Source of the DNA: Nisaea denitrificans DSM 18348
Lineage (GTDB): Bacteria > Pseudomonadota > Alphaproteobacteria > Thalassobaculales > Thalassobaculaceae
Assembly: GCF_000426505.1 (NCBI RefSeq)
Contig: NZ_AUFM01000011.1
Coordinates: 310,001-374,000, forward strand
DNA length: 64,000 nucleotides
Direction of reading: 5' to 3'
The notes under the pieces were generated by a model that worked only from the letters and a program-made list of their open reading frames with translations, had not been told where the DNA came from and did not search any database. The stretch's first letter is position 1. Every line of letters starts with the position of its first letter. The translations under genes and the position numbers were made by a program. Below are positions 19,423-28,071 of the stretch, piece after piece.

Positions 19423-20766
19423 ATGTCAGTCGATCTTAAATCCTGGATCAGTGAAAGACGGATAACGGAAGTCGAATGTATGGTTTCCGACCATGCCGGC
19501 ATCCCTCGCGGCAAGATCCTGCCCGCGGCGAAATTTCTGGATGGGATTGGAGAACGCGGTCTGCGTCTGCCGGAGGCTATTTTCGGTCAGGACGTGACTG
19601 GCAGTTATATCGAGGAAAAGGATCTCGATCCTCGGCGCAGCGACATTTTTCTGGCGCCGCAGGCAGATACGATACGGATGGTGCCTTGGTACAAGGAACC
19701 GACGGCCCAGATTATCAACGACGCCTATTATCAGGACGGTCGTCCGGTCGATATATCGCCACGCATGGTGCTGAAAAAAATCCTGCAGCTCTATGCGGAC
19801 AAGGGCTGGCGCCCGGTCGTCGCGCCGGAGCTGGAGTTCTTCCTCGTCAAGGTGAACCCTGATCCTGATTACCCGCTGGTGCCGCCTATTGGCCGGTCCG
19901 GCCGTCCCGAGACTGCGCGTCAGGCATTCGGTATCGACGCGGTGAACGAGTTCGATCCGCTGTTCGAGGATATCTACGACTATTGCGAGGCGCAGGAGAT
20001 CGATATCGACACGCTGAGCCATGAGTCCGGCGCCGCACAGATGGAGATCAACTTCAACCACGGCGATGCACTCGACCTTGCGGATCAGACCTTCCTATTC
20101 AAACGGACCGTCCGGCAGGCGGCGCTGGATCACGGCGTCTACGCCACCTTCATGGCAAAACCCATGCAGGACGAGCCGGGCAGCGCGATGCATGTGCATC
20201 AGAGCCTTTACGATGTCACAAACGGCCGGAATCTCTTCGCGAATGAGGACGGCAGCCATTCCGAGGACTTCCTGCACTTCATCGGCGGTCTGCAAAAATA
20301 TCTGCCGGCGGCCCTGCCGTTTCTTGCGCCGTATGTGAATTCATACCGGCGCCTGATCCCGGATAGCGACGCGCCGATCAACATGCACTGGGGCGTTGAT
20401 AACCGGACCACCGGTTTGCGGGTGCCGATCTCGAAACCAAACGAGCGCCGGGTGGAGAACCGGGTCGCCGGGGCGGACGTCAATCCTTACCTCGCGATGG
20501 CCGCCTCTCTGGCCTGTGGGTATCTCGGCCTGGAAGAGAGGATCGAGCCTTCGGCACCGATCGATACAAGCGCCTATGCGCTTGCCGCGAAGCTGCCGCG
20601 TCATCTGGAAGACGCCCTGTTGCGGCTGAACCGGGCCAAGCCGCTGAAGGAAATCATGGGGCAGCGCTTCGTCGATGTCTTCACCTCGGTGAAGCTCGCG
20701 GAATCAGCTGCCTATCAGAAGGTTATCAGTGCCTGGGAGCGGGAGTATTTGCTCCTCAATGTCTGA
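19423..20766 (+). CDS. puuA: Gamma-glutamylpolyamine synthetase-like (glutamine synthetase family)
   Basis: 447-residue type I glutamine synthetase fold. The N-terminus SVDLKSWISERRITEVECMV and the SDHAGIPRGKIL segment are those of PuuA and related gamma-glutamyl amine ligases, not GlnA. Metal and ATP motifs include ESGAAQMEINFNHGDAL, MHVHQSLYD and the VENRVAGADVNPYLAMA region. It ATP-dependently joins glutamate to an amine such as putrescine or ethanolamine. ATG 19423 follows GCGGAG; upstream in-frame codons are disregarded. It overlaps the downstream hydrolase by eight bases. Confidence 0.88.
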   Translation: MSVDLKSWISERRITEVECMVSDHAGIPRGKILPAAKFLDGIGERGLRLPEAIFGQDVTGSYIEEKDLDPRRSDIFLAPQADTIRMVPWYKEPTAQIINDAYYQDGRPVDISPRMVLKKILQLYADKGWRPVVAPELEFFLVKVNPDPDYPLVPPIGRSGRPETARQAFGIDAVNEFDPLFEDIYDYCEAQEIDIDTLSHESGAAQMEINFNHGDALDLADQTFLFKRTVRQAALDHGVYATFMAKPMQDEPGSAMHVHQSLYDVTNGRNLFANEDGSHSEDFLHFIGGLQKYLPAALPFLAPYVNSYRRLIPDSDAPINMHWGVDNRTTGLRVPISKPNERRVENRVAGADVNPYLAMAASLACGYLGLEERIEPSAPIDTSAYALAAKLPRHLEDALLRLNRAKPLKEIMGQRFVDVFTSVKLAESAAYQKVISAWEREYLLLNV

Positions 20767-21712
20767 TGTGAGTGATCTGGGCCCGGTCCCGACCATCGAA
20801 AGCACCGGCGGCTCTGCCGAGTTTCCAGAGATGGCGGACGGGGTCCGTCTCCGCATTGCCCGGTTTCCCGCCCCAGCGGGGAAGGCGGCGGGTACGGTGC
20901 TGATGCTGGCCGGTTTCACCGAGTTTATCGAGAAGGGGCTGGAGAGTATTGCGGCCCTCCGTGCCCGTGGTTATGGCGTCATCACGTTCGACTGGCGCGG
21001 GCAGGGTCTTTCCGACCGGTTATTGCCGCATCGCCGCAAGGGTCATATCCCCGACATGCAGCACTTTCTCAACGATCTCGAGGAAGTACTGCGGATAACC
21101 CGGTTCGCGGATTTGCCGGGACCACACGTCATCATGGGGCATTCCATGGGCGGGCACCTGGCCTTGCGTGCGGCACACGATCATCCGGATCTGTTCGAGC
21201 GCGCGGTCCTGTGCGCGCCAATGGCTGACATCCTCACCGGAACCTGGCCGCGAATGGCGGCCTATGGTCTGGCAAAGACGATGGTGCGCCTCGGTCTGGG
21301 GGATTGTTTCATTCCCGGAGCAGGGCCTTATGTGCCGGGCCAGATGCGATACGAGAACAATCCGCTGACAACGGACCGGGCCCGCTTCGATCGCATTCAT
21401 GAGCAGATCGAGATCAACCCGGATGTTGCCCTAGGCGGGCCGACTTTCGCCTGGGTCTATTCGGCGTTTCGGTCGATCCGGCTGGTCAAGCGTCCATCTT
21501 ATCTTTCGCGCATCCGCATCCCGGTGCTGATCCTGAGCGCCGGACGCGAGCGGATCGTCAGCAATGCGGGGCAGCGGGAAGTCGCCGCGATGCTGCCGGA
21601 TGCGCGGCTCGTCAGTTTTGCCGAGGGCGAGCATGAGCTTCTGCTGGAATGCGATGCGGTGCGGCATGCCGTCTGGGCCGAGATCGATGGCTTCCTGGAA
21701 CGCCAGGCCTGA
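20759..21712 (+). CDS. Alpha/beta hydrolase, lysophospholipase-like
   Basis: 317 residues, Hydrolase_4 / PldB-like. The nucleophile elbow GHSMGGH places the catalytic serine at S129. The strand-loop preceding it is FDWRGQGLSDRLL, and a late EGEHELLLECD supplies the expected histidine. The start at 20759 overlaps the PuuA-like stop; a GTG at 20729 is possible but less likely. It probably cleaves monoacylglycerol or lysophospholipid esters. It is translationally coupled to the PuuA-like gene, though a shared pathway is not obvious. Confidence 0.82.
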   Translation: MSDVSDLGPVPTIESTGGSAEFPEMADGVRLRIARFPAPAGKAAGTVLMLAGFTEFIEKGLESIAALRARGYGVITFDWRGQGLSDRLLPHRRKGHIPDMQHFLNDLEEVLRITRFADLPGPHVIMGHSMGGHLALRAAHDHPDLFERAVLCAPMADILTGTWPRMAAYGLAKTMVRLGLGDCFIPGAGPYVPGQMRYENNPLTTDRARFDRIHEQIEINPDVALGGPTFAWVYSAFRSIRLVKRPSYLSRIRIPVLILSAGRERIVSNAGQREVAAMLPDARLVSFAEGEHELLLECDAVRHAVWAEIDGFLERQA

Positions 21713-21719
21713 CTCGTTT

Positions 21720-21734
21720 GACGGCTGGGCCGTC
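21720..21734. terminator. Short hairpin after the hydrolase
   Basis: GACGGC-TGG-GCCGTC forms a six-base stem eight bases after the hydrolase stop, followed only by a short T-containing stretch. A weak terminator candidate. Confidence 0.35.
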
Positions 21735-21828
21735 TCGATTTGGAATTGAATGAATGGTTTTCTCAGGGATTGGCCGGTGCTTAGATATCCATGAAGGACA
21801 TCCAGAGTGCCGCTTCCGGAGGAAACCC

Positions 21829-22011
21829 GTGCTTTTGATCGAACGGCTCTTCGCCAATTTCACGATCTGGCTTTGTGACCTGATGGATCTGACCCAGGTC
21901 GATATTGACCGGTACAAGCAACGTGAGCTTGGGCTCAAGGCAACGCCGCAACATGCCGAGAATGAGGAGGCCGCGCGGCGTGCCCAGATCGTGGTGCGTT
22001 TCCGGGGGTAG
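21829..22011 (+). CDS. Small hypothetical protein, 60 residues
   Basis: The frame starting at GTG 21829 is preceded by CGGAGGAAACCC, an excellent ribosome binding site, which favours it over the longer frame from 21754. The product begins MLLIERLFANFTIWLCDLMD, an amphipathic to hydrophobic helix, followed by a charged region rich in Glu, Arg and Gln. No family is recognised. It might be a membrane-attached small protein. It lies between the hydrolase (plus) and the AbrB permease (minus). Confidence 0.55.
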   Translation: MLLIERLFANFTIWLCDLMDLTQVDIDRYKQRELGLKATPQHAENEEAARRAQIVVRFRG

Positions 22012-22044
22012 ACCTGACCCCAGATTGCACGATGTACTCGGCCC

Positions 22045-22063
22045 GTCGGGAGGGTGTCCCGAC
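22045..22063. terminator. Hairpin between convergent genes
   Basis: GTCGGGA-GGGTG-TCCCGAC gives a perfect seven-base stem between the small gene ending 22011 and the AbrB gene ending 22071. No T run follows on either strand, so its strength is uncertain. Confidence 0.45.
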
Positions 22064-22070
22064 AGGCGGA

Positions 22071-23237
22071 TCAGAACCAGCGCCGGATCAGCCGGAAGGC
22101 GATTGGCGCCAGGATGACGATGAAGGCGATGCGGAACAGATGGTGGGTGGCAACGAACGCCACATCCTGGCCGATGCCGAGCGCCACCATGCTCATCTCT
22201 GCAAGACCGCCAGGGGCGTAGGCGAGCACCAGTACGTACCAGGGCAGGCCGGTGATGTCCTGCAACAGAAAACCGGCGCCAACGGCGGTAACCAGCAGAA
22301 TCACCGAGGCACCGAAAGAGGTGCGGATGATCTTCAGGACTTCGCTGACGGCCGTGCCGGCGAAGCGGCAGCCGACGCCGGTGCCGAGCACGACCTGTGC
22401 CGCGGCTATGAGCATGCTGGGCGGCGCGCTCTTGCTCAGGCCGGTCAAATGGACGGCCATGCTCAGCACCATGGCGCCAAGGAGCGGCGCGGCTGGTAGC
22501 TTCAGACGCATGGCGATGATCGGTCCGATCACCGCGCAACCCGCCATCAGTGCCCATTCATGCATCGGCAGGTCAAAGCCGGAGCCGGGCGGTAGCATGC
22601 CGGGTTGCGGGTGGTAGTCGCCAAACATGCGGAACATGAACGGGATAATCATCACCACGATCAGGATGCGGGAGGCATGGGTCAGGGCAATGACCCTTTC
22701 ATCGCCGCCCATGGCCTTGCCGACGATCACCATCTCGTTCAGGCCGCCGGGAGATGATGAGAAATAGGCGGTGACCGGGTCGTACCGGGCAAAGCGCCGA
22801 AGAAAGACCAGGACCAGAACCAGAGCGACGACGCCGTAGACCAGCAGGCCGGTCACCGAGATGGCCCATTTGCCGATATGGTCAAGCAAAGCCGGCGAGA
22901 AAGCGCTGCCGAGCATCACCCCGAGAATGGCGACCATGGCCATGCGCACGGTGGACGGCAGGCCGATATTCAGACCGGCAATAGAGCATACCGTCGTCGC
23001 GACCATTGCCCCCATCATCCAGGGCAGGGGCAGCTTCAGATAGGCAAAGAGGAAACCGCCCGCGCTGCCGATGGCGAGCGCAAGAAGAGCGCGCTGGATT
23101 CCGCCGGGCTTTTTTTCTTTCGGACTGGTGCTGATTGTGGATTCGGATTCAGGTGTGTCGGACGCCTTGGTATCGGTCAATTCTTGATTCACTTCGGCGA
23201 TCGCCGAACGCTTTCTCGCAGGTCGGGGCACTTGCAT
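22071..23237 (-). CDS. AbrB-family (AmoA-like) membrane permease
   Basis: 388-residue polytopic membrane protein with two repeated AbrB-duplication domains of five or so helices each. Diagnostic stretches are LPLPWMMGAM in the first repeat and LPAAPLLGAMVLSM in the second, plus FSSSPGGLNEMVIVG and AYAPGGLAEMSMVALG as matched motifs. The family is often mislabelled as ammonia monooxygenase or regulator; it is a putative transporter of unknown substrate. The first 45 residues are polar and may be cytoplasmic. It lies 39 bases downstream of an aspartoacylase-family gene on the same strand and is probably cotranscribed with it. Confidence 0.88.
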   Translation of the reverse strand: MQVPRPARKRSAIAEVNQELTDTKASDTPESESTISTSPKEKKPGGIQRALLALAIGSAGGFLFAYLKLPLPWMMGAMVATTVCSIAGLNIGLPSTVRMAMVAILGVMLGSAFSPALLDHIGKWAISVTGLLVYGVVALVLVLVFLRRFARYDPVTAYFSSSPGGLNEMVIVGKAMGGDERVIALTHASRILIVVMIIPFMFRMFGDYHPQPGMLPPGSGFDLPMHEWALMAGCAVIGPIIAMRLKLPAAPLLGAMVLSMAVHLTGLSKSAPPSMLIAAAQVVLGTGVGCRFAGTAVSEVLKIIRTSFGASVILLVTAVGAGFLLQDITGLPWYVLVLAYAPGGLAEMSMVALGIGQDVAFVATHHLFRIAFIVILAPIAFRLIRRWF

Positions 23238-23276
23238 ACCGGGGCAGGACCGCGATCCTAGAGCAGTTCATTGTCC

Positions 23277-24251
23277 CTATTCAACAAATCGACCGAGTCT
23301 GACAGCTGTCAGGCCGAGGCTCAGGCGCCGGGATGGCATGACGAGGACGCAATTGTCGTGCGGCGTTTGTATGGGTTTATCCCCGTCGATGCCGATTTCA
23401 GTGCCCGCCTTCGGGATAACTTCCATGCCGACATAGTCATCGTGAAAAAAGAAGGAATCCGTCGTGACAGTGATCGCATCCGTGATCTCGATGACGGTTT
23501 GCGCTGGGGCTGCGGGCAGGCCGACATGGCGCTCCAGGAGATCGTCGTCGATCATTTCCACGGCGTGCAGGAAGCGATAGGTGACGTCTATTGCGACATC
23601 GGCGGCGGAACGAGACCAGTGCTGACCACATTCGACAAGCAGGGAGCTGCGAGGGTCCTCGGGATCGTTGAAGAAGCTGTAATCGCGCATTCTGCGGCCG
23701 GAAGCATGGCCCGCGTCTTGAACGATCAGGCCCGGTGCGCCGACCCTCTCGGCGAGCAGCCGGCCTTTCTCGTGGCGTCCGGCCAGGACAAGTGGTTCGG
23801 TTGCGTTCTGCATGGAGTGGATGTCGAGAAGGAAGTCCGCTTCATCCACGATAGGACGGATTTCGCGCGCTCTTGCCCGTTCAAGACTATGGGTATCGCT
23901 ATCTAGGATATCGAGATCCCAGACCCGGTTGAAATCCTCATCGATGAATCTCGAGAATGCCGGATAATCAGTCCGGAATTCAGCGTTGGCCGCCACGTTG
24001 CAAAAACCGAGCGTAAGCGATCCGACACGTGGTCGAACGTTGTTCCGGAACAGGTCATCCAATGCGATTGCGCCGCAAAGCTCGTTTCCATGGACGAGGG
24101 CGGTGATTAGGACTTTCGGGCCAGGGATGCCGGAGTCGAATGTGGTGAAATAGGGTACGCCGCGATTGCCGTCGCGATAGGCCGAAATGTCCGGAGCCTC
24201 TATTTCCACGGGATAGTGGATCGGGGCGGTTGCCCGGACGATGTCAGACAT
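23277..24251 (-). CDS. Succinylglutamate desuccinylase/aspartoacylase family amidohydrolase
   Basis: 324-residue zinc-dependent carboxypeptidase-like enzyme. The zinc motif TALVHGNELCGA (H and E ligands) and a later histidine in LLDIHSMQNA are clear, and the FIDEDFNRVWDL stretch fits the arginine/asparagine substrate motif. Members hydrolyse N-acyl amino acids such as N-acetylaspartate or N-succinylglutamate. The ast operon partners are absent, so this is probably not AstE. It is divergent from the peptide importer, suggesting a role on imported N-acylated amino acids. Confidence 0.83.
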   Translation of the reverse strand: MSDIVRATAPIHYPVEIEAPDISAYRDGNRGVPYFTTFDSGIPGPKVLITALVHGNELCGAIALDDLFRNNVRPRVGSLTLGFCNVAANAEFRTDYPAFSRFIDEDFNRVWDLDILDSDTHSLERARAREIRPIVDEADFLLDIHSMQNATEPLVLAGRHEKGRLLAERVGAPGLIVQDAGHASGRRMRDYSFFNDPEDPRSSLLVECGQHWSRSAADVAIDVTYRFLHAVEMIDDDLLERHVGLPAAPAQTVIEITDAITVTTDSFFFHDDYVGMEVIPKAGTEIGIDGDKPIQTPHDNCVLVMPSRRLSLGLTAVRLGRFVE

Positions 24252-24439
24252 ACGCGACTTCCTTGATCGGTGCGCTCCGAGCAGGCAACCGGATTAATCT
24301 ATGATGGTAAACCGAAGACTTTCCCGGCGGCAAGTTGCCTGGACCCGGTCTGGCGTGTCCAGAGCTCTTGCCGCGCCTCATTTTATCGGCCATTCTCCCG
24401 TGATCAAAATGGCACCGGGCAGGTATCAAGCCGGGGCAA

Positions 24440-24454
24440 AATCAAATTGTGATT
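24440..24454. repeat. Inverted repeat before the importer operon
   Basis: AATCA-AATTG-TGATT is a perfect five-base inverted repeat, 19 bases before the substrate-binding protein start, in the divergent gap. A possible operator, with weak support. Confidence 0.25.
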
Positions 24455-24472
24455 ATTGAACAGGAGGCAGGG

Positions 24473-26080
24473 ATGAAGGCACTGCGCAAGCTAGGCCTGG
24501 CGGCCGTGGCGTTGTCCGCGATGACCGCAAATGTGATGGCGGCCGATATCGTTATTGGTATCCGGTCCGAGCCGTCCTCAATGGACCCGTATTTCCACAA
24601 CCTGACACCGAACAATGCTATGATCGGACAGGTTTTTTCTCGTTTGGTCGACTTCGATTCGAAGCAGCAGATTTTTGGCAGCATTGCCGAGTCGTGGAAA
24701 ACGGTCAACGACACCACTTGGGAATTCAAGCTGCGTAAGGGGCTGAAATTCCACGATGGTTCCGACCTGACGGTTGATGACGTTATTTATTCCTTCGAGC
24801 GCGCTGATGGCTATGAAGGCGGCAATTCCAGCTTCCGGACCTACACCAAGGGTAAGAAGCTGGTGAAGGTCGATGATCTGACTCTGCATATCGTCACCGA
24901 AAGGCCGTATCCGCTGATGGCAAACGACATGACGACAGTCATGATCATGTCATCGGAAGCCAAAGGCACGGATAGCTCCGGCAAGAACAAAGGGATCTCG
25001 GCGAAGGACTTCAATGACGGCACCGCGACAATCGGTTCGGGTCCCTACAAGTTCGTTGAATGGAAGAAGGGTGAGCATATCATCCTCGAGAAATTCGATG
25101 GATATATCGGCGAGATTGCTCAGCCCTGGGACAAGGTGACCTTCAAGTTTATCAAGTCAGAGCCGGCCCGCGTGGCGGCATTGCTTGCCGGTGATGTTGA
25201 CGCCATCGACAACGTGCCGACGATCGATGTGGAGCGTCTGAAGAAGGACCCACGGGTTACTCTTAGCTCCGGTATCTCAAACCGCGTGATCTACCTCCAC
25301 CTGGATCAGTTCCGCGAGGACTCACCTTTTGTGACGGCCAAGGACGGCAGCAAGATTAAAAACCCGCTGCTGGACCCGCGTGTCCGCAAGGCTCTGTCCA
25401 AAATGATCAACCGTGAAGCGATCGTGAAGCGGGTGATGGAAGGCGTTGCCATTCCTGCAGGACAGTTGCTGCCGGAAGGATTTTTCGGCGTTTCACCTAA
25501 TCTCGAGGTCGAAGCCTATGATCCGGCCGGTGCCAAAAAATTGCTGGCGGAAGCGGGCTACCCCGATGGCTTTGCTCTAACCATCCATGGTCCGAACGAT
25601 CGTTACATCAACGACGCGAAGATCCTGGAAGCGATCGGTCAGCTGTTTACCGGTAATGGTATCCCGACCAAGGTCGAGACCATGACCAAGAACATCTTCT
25701 TCAAGCGCGCCTCCTCTGGTGCGGAGGGTCTGCCGGAATTCAGCCTCGTGCTGGTAGGCTGGGGCTCTGGCACGGGTGAGGCGTCCTCGCCGCTGAAGTC
25801 GCTTCTCGCAACACACGACAAGTCCAAGGGTATGGGGGCGTCCAACCGCGGCCGTCACTCCAACCCCGAAATGGATGCCATGTTGCTTGAAGCTCTCGCG
25901 ACAGTGGATGATACCAAGCGCGCTGGACTTCTCGCGAAAGCAACGGACATGGGCATTGGAGAAGATCAGGGCATCATTCCTCTCCACTACCAGGTCAATA
26001 CTTGGGCCACGAAGAAGGGCCTGAAATACAATCCGCGCACTGACGAGCGTACGCTCGCATCTGACTACGTGCCGGAATAA
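24473..26080 (+). CDS. dppA: ABC importer substrate-binding protein (family 5, peptide type)
   Basis: 535 residues with a signal peptide, MKALRKLGLAAVALSAMTA then cleavage near NVMA-ADIV. The mature part is a family 5 extracellular solute-binding protein: RSEPSSMDPYFHN, the WEFKLRKGLKFHDGSDLT motif and DDVIYSFER are diagnostic. It captures peptides, opines or similar solutes in the periplasm for the permeases that follow. ATG 24473 follows CAGGAGGCAGGG. A strong hairpin after the gene separates it from the permeases. The ligand cannot be predicted; nearby amidohydrolases hint at short peptides or acylated amino acids. Confidence 0.94.
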   Translation: MKALRKLGLAAVALSAMTANVMAADIVIGIRSEPSSMDPYFHNLTPNNAMIGQVFSRLVDFDSKQQIFGSIAESWKTVNDTTWEFKLRKGLKFHDGSDLTVDDVIYSFERADGYEGGNSSFRTYTKGKKLVKVDDLTLHIVTERPYPLMANDMTTVMIMSSEAKGTDSSGKNKGISAKDFNDGTATIGSGPYKFVEWKKGEHIILEKFDGYIGEIAQPWDKVTFKFIKSEPARVAALLAGDVDAIDNVPTIDVERLKKDPRVTLSSGISNRVIYLHLDQFREDSPFVTAKDGSKIKNPLLDPRVRKALSKMINREAIVKRVMEGVAIPAGQLLPEGFFGVSPNLEVEAYDPAGAKKLLAEAGYPDGFALTIHGPNDRYINDAKILEAIGQLFTGNGIPTKVETMTKNIFFKRASSGAEGLPEFSLVLVGWGSGTGEASSPLKSLLATHDKSKGMGASNRGRHSNPEMDAMLLEALATVDDTKRAGLLAKATDMGIGEDQGIIPLHYQVNTWATKKGLKYNPRTDERTLASDYVPE

Positions 26081-26093
26081 AGAAATGTGGATT

Positions 26094-26119
26094 GCAGCCG
26101 GGCTTTTTAGCCCGGCTGC
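26094..26119 (+). terminator. Hairpin after the binding-protein gene
   Basis: GCAGCCGGGCT (26094-26104), loop TTTT, then AGCCCGGCTGC (26109-26119): a perfect 11-base stem with a T/C-rich tail. It is 14 bases after the dppA stop and 32 before the permease start. It probably trims transcription or protects the 3' end, so that binding protein exceeds permease. Confidence 0.8.
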
Positions 26120-26150
26120 GTTCTTCAACATGCTGGTGTTGGGATAAAGA

Positions 26151-27128
26151 ATGACCGTCTTCGTCATTCGCCGCCTCATGCAGGCGGCTCTGGTTGTACT
26201 TATCATGTCGCTGCTTGTGTTCGGCGGCGTGTTTCTTGTGGGCGACCCCGTCGAGATGCTGGTCGCGGATGACGCGGATCAGGCCGAACGTGAGGCAATC
26301 ATCAAGTCCATGGGACTGGATTTGCCGTTCTACATACAATATTTGCGCTTCATCGGGAACGCCCTGCAAGGGGACATGGGGAACTCATTCGTGTTCCAGG
26401 AGTCCGCGATGCACCTGATCGCAGAGCGCATGCCGGCCACGTTTGAGCTGGCATTCGCCGCGCTTTTCATCGCGGTGGTGTTCGGTATTCCGCTCGGCAT
26501 TTATGCCGGCCTGAACGCCAATTCCTGGATTTCCAAGACCATCATGACCACCTCGATACTCGGCTTCAGTCTGCCGACTTTCTGGGTCGGCATCATGATG
26601 ATCCTGTTCTTTGCTGTGATCATGGGGTGGTTGCCATCCTCCGGCCGGGGCGAAACTGTGGACGTCTTCGGTATTCAGTTGAGCTTGTTCACGCTTGACG
26701 GCCTGTCACACGTTTGTTTGCCGGCAGTTAATCTCGCGCTTTTCAAACTCTCGATGGTTATTCGCTTGGCCCGTGCTGGAACCAGAGAAGTGGTGCATCA
26801 GGATTATATCAAGTTTGCCCGGGCCAAAGGGCTCAGCGATACACGGATCATCGGGGTTCATTTGTTCAAGAACATCATGATCCCGGTGGTGACGGTGCTC
26901 GGGCTTGAGTTCGGCGGTCTGGTTGCGTTTTCGGTTGTGACCGAAACGGTTTTCGCCTGGCCTGGTATGGGCAAGTTGTTGATCGACTCAATCAATTTCC
27001 TCGATCGGCCGGTGATCGTCGCTTATTTGATGTTCGTCGTGGTGCTGTTCGTCGTGATCAATCTCATCGTCGATGTCCTCTATTCGGTGCTTGACCCGCG
27101 TGTTCGTCTTCAGGAGATGAAGTCATGA
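26151..27128 (+). CDS. dppB: ABC importer permease, DppB type
   Basis: 325-residue inner-membrane permease. The N-terminus VFVIRRLMQAALVVLIMSLL, the FVGDPVEML-like first periplasmic segment and the EAA-loop region YIKFARAKGLSDTRIIGVHL are typical of DppB. About six membrane segments are visible. It forms a heterodimer with the DppC-type protein, whose start overlaps its stop by four bases (ATGA). Confidence 0.94.
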   Translation: MTVFVIRRLMQAALVVLIMSLLVFGGVFLVGDPVEMLVADDADQAEREAIIKSMGLDLPFYIQYLRFIGNALQGDMGNSFVFQESAMHLIAERMPATFELAFAALFIAVVFGIPLGIYAGLNANSWISKTIMTTSILGFSLPTFWVGIMMILFFAVIMGWLPSSGRGETVDVFGIQLSLFTLDGLSHVCLPAVNLALFKLSMVIRLARAGTREVVHQDYIKFARAKGLSDTRIIGVHLFKNIMIPVVTVLGLEFGGLVAFSVVTETVFAWPGMGKLLIDSINFLDRPVIVAYLMFVVVLFVVINLIVDVLYSVLDPRVRLQEMKS

Positions 27129-28060
27129 GCGCCGTTCAGGAAAATGCAGATCACGGTAGAGCGGGACACAGCCAGTCCGCTGTGGAAGTCGAAACGCCCT
27201 TCCGCCGTTTCGTCGCCGATTATATGGAAAACAAGATCGCCGTGTTCGGAGCGATCAGCGTTTTTGTTGTGGTCTTGATAGCGTTATTCGGACCGCTCAT
27301 TGCACCGACCGACCCGTATGACCTCGCGTCCGTCACGTTCATGGACAACAAGCTTGAACCGGGCGAGCAGATGGGGAATGGCGTGACTGCCGTGCTGGGC
27401 ACCGACGGTCTTGGCCGGGACATGGTGAGTGCCATGATCTACGGATTGCGGATCAGCCTGGGCGTCGGTATCGGCAGCGGTATCATTGCGCTGCTGATCG
27501 GTGTGACCTTCGGGCTCTGCGCGGCCTATTTCGGTGGCAAGGTCGACACCGTGATCATGCGCATCGTCGATATACAGCTGAGTTTTCCTGCCATCCTCGT
27601 GGCTCTGGTATTACTCGCGACTTTGGGCAAGGGCATCGACAAGATCATCATCGCGCTCGTCGTGGTGCAATGGGCCTATTACGCGCGAACGGTGCGTGGA
27701 TCGGCTCTGGTTGAGCGTCGGCGTGAGTATATCGAGGCGGCGACTTGTCTAGGCCTGTCCAAGCGCCGTGTCATATTCCGGCATATGTTGCCGAACTGTC
27801 TGCCGCCGCTGATCGTGGTCGCCACCATGCAGGTTGCGCATGCGATCTCGCTGGAAGCGACGCTGTCCTTCCTTGGTCTCGGCCTGCCTGTTACCGAACC
27901 GTCGCTGGGTTTGCTGATCGCGAACGGGTTTGAGTACATCATGAGCGGTTTATACTGGATCAGCGTCTATCCGGGGCTGGCTCTGCTGTTCACGATCGTT
28001 ACGATCAATCTCGTCGGCGATCGTCTGCGCGACGTTCTCAATCCCCGTCTTCAGAAGTAG
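27125..28060 (+). CDS. dppC: ABC importer permease, DppC type
   Basis: 311 residues. A cytoplasmic N-terminal tail of about 35 residues is followed by an OppC-type first helix (NKIAVFGAISVFVVVLIALF), the LGTDGLGRDMVSAMIYGLRI motif and the EAA loop YIEAATCLGLSKRRVIFRH. It pairs with the DppB-type subunit to form the translocation path. Its start overlaps dppB and it ends 11 bases before the first ATPase gene. Confidence 0.95.
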   Translation: MSAVQENADHGRAGHSQSAVEVETPFRRFVADYMENKIAVFGAISVFVVVLIALFGPLIAPTDPYDLASVTFMDNKLEPGEQMGNGVTAVLGTDGLGRDMVSAMIYGLRISLGVGIGSGIIALLIGVTFGLCAAYFGGKVDTVIMRIVDIQLSFPAILVALVLLATLGKGIDKIIIALVVVQWAYYARTVRGSALVERRREYIEAATCLGLSKRRVIFRHMLPNCLPPLIVVATMQVAHAISLEATLSFLGLGLPVTEPSLGLLIANGFEYIMSGLYWISVYPGLALLFTIVTINLVGDRLRDVLNPRLQK

Positions 28061-28071
28061 GTCCAGGTCAG

